From Pyrus communis (lineage: Eukaryota > Streptophyta > Magnoliopsida > Rosales > Rosaceae), in the NCBI RefSeq assembly GCF_963583255.1, contig NC_084812.1:24924959-24988958 (forward strand): DNA of 64,000 nucleotides. Direction: 5' to 3'. How positions within the stretch are numbered: the first letter of the stretch is position 1; every line of letters begins with the position of its first letter. Of the stretch, positions 63,172-64,000 are shown piece by piece. The position numbers and the translations under genes are program-made. The notes under the pieces were generated by a model. That model worked only from the letters and a program-made list of their open reading frames with translations, was not told the DNA's origin and did not search any database.

Positions 63172-63623
63172 ATTGTACAATAAAATATCTATATAGTCAT
63201 AATTATGGGATAAAACCAATTTTATTAGGACGGTTATTACTTGCGAATAGCAGACTTTTTTCAGATGAGAAGAGTGCTAGATTGATTTATCGAGTTCTAC
63301 TTTGTTAGTGATATATCAAGATCTATCGACTAAGATATTAGACTACATGTCACACCCGTTAAATGTGTCACTGGTATCAACTAAAAAAAGAAGGTGCCAT
63401 TTGCGGCATGCCATAAACAATCTAAATCTGTATAGACCATATTTTAAATTTTATAAGAGTGCCTTCCCATTCACGCAATTAAAGCATGAACAAGCAAAGA
63501 GAGTTTGCTTCCTAAAATTCCCAAAATTACATGGCCACAAGAGACTCATAACCACGAAAAGCAACTGACCTACTAACTACGTAAGAAGATCGACCGAAGG
63601 AGTTTTGACGTGACAGATCGCTA
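63172..63623. other. Spacer left of SINAT gene
   Basis: No gene seen. It probably includes 3' UTR of the minus-strand SINAT gene. Confidence 0.45.
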
Positions 63624-63944
63624 TCACTGTTCCTTCCATATCCTTCCGGTCACCCTAAGCTTCAATTCCTTCCGGTCTACCCCTGAGAAGAAGAGAGCCA
63701 TATTGCGTTGAATAATGAGACCATCAAAACTGTCACGAACCTTCCGGTGGCTATCCCTAATGCTACGTGGCACCCCCTGCCATATCATCTTCCTCCCATT
63801 CCCGCCCACTTCTAGACTGTAGCTGTAGTTCTTGGCCTCGTTATCATCACCCATGAACCGCAAGAATGCTATGTAGACAGGAGCCATTCCGAGCTGGAAA
63901 GCTTCAAAATGTAGGCAAAAATACTGATTGAAGCAACTAAAAAC
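63624..63944 (-). CDS. SINAT-type RING E3 ubiquitin ligase, last exon (partial)
   Basis: The last exon on the minus strand has an acceptor TGTGCAG just right of 63944 and a TGA at 63624..63626, and encodes 106 residues. VFSCFNQYFCLHFEAFQLGM, RFMGDDNEAKNYSYSLEVGG, PRSIRDSHRKVRDSFDGLI and LFFSGVDRKELKLRVTGRIW are the TRAF-like substrate-binding end of Seven-in-absentia proteins. It ends KEQ-stop, a little shorter than some relatives. RING and SIAH zinc fingers lie beyond the right edge. Family knowledge: it dimerises and ubiquitinates regulators of hormone and stress signalling. Confidence 0.93.
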   Translation of the reverse strand, partial: VFSCFNQYFCLHFEAFQLGMAPVYIAFLRFMGDDNEAKNYSYSLEVGGNGRKMIWQGVPRSIRDSHRKVRDSFDGLIIQRNMALFFSGVDRKELKLRVTGRIWKEQ

Positions 63945-64000
63945 CTGCACATTGGAAAAGATAGCAAACGTCTAAATATGCTTCGTTTGTGTCGCTTACA

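Overview
This is a plant nuclear window. Genes have GT-AG introns, the spacers are AT-rich, and the repeats are plant LTR retrotransposons, Cassandra/TRIM elements, MITEs, SINEs and L1/RTE LINEs. The gene set (cucumisin-like subtilases, an Arf-GAP with C2, a starch-targeting CBM48 protein, SINAT) is eudicot. The repeat families suggest Rosaceae (apple/pear type), which is an inference. No prokaryotic or organellar features were seen.

Layout. 1-2470: 3' part of an ACD11-like glycolipid-transfer gene (+). 3997-6543: subtilase copy A, complete except for a 345-bp MITE in its coding sequence. 7601-8422: intronless glutaredoxin-like gene (+). 11442-14200, 15746-17653 and 18659-20079: decayed subtilase copies B, C and D. 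B carries a copia-type LTR, C ends in a copia RNase H/LTR fragment, and D carries a complete 650-bp TRIM. 21608-24485: 3' remnant of a chromovirus with a 2.1-kb LTR, followed by a small LTR-element remnant. 25804-35204: an intact Ty3/gypsy chromovirus with a single 1605-codon gag-pol frame, a 5-bp target duplication and LTRs that differ visibly only by one 12-bp unit. 35915-38092: subtilase copy F, the one intact intronless copy. 39480-42465: a nest of Cassandra elements (5S-like sequence in the LTRs) in both orientations, with the two halves of one L1 LINE flipped relative to each other. 42469-44515: 5'-truncated subtilase copy G.

The right third is gene space, mostly on the minus strand: an AGD12/ZAC-like Arf-GAP (45486-49857, nine coding exons resolved), ribosomal protein eS25 (54478-54890), a PTST1-like starch-targeting protein (56563-60801, eight coding exons resolved) and the last exon of a SINAT-type E3 ligase (63624-63944). 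Between them lie a SINE with an 18-bp target duplication inside an Arf-GAP intron, an RTE LINE with a 17-bp target duplication, and a Pack-MULE-like element (62231-63171) whose long inverted ends enclose a fragment of a plastid HAD-hydrolase gene.

The main story is a tandem array of intronless subtilase genes that has expanded and decayed around many generations of transposable elements. The flanking single-copy genes are housekeeping or plastid-starch functions with no evident pathway link to the array.
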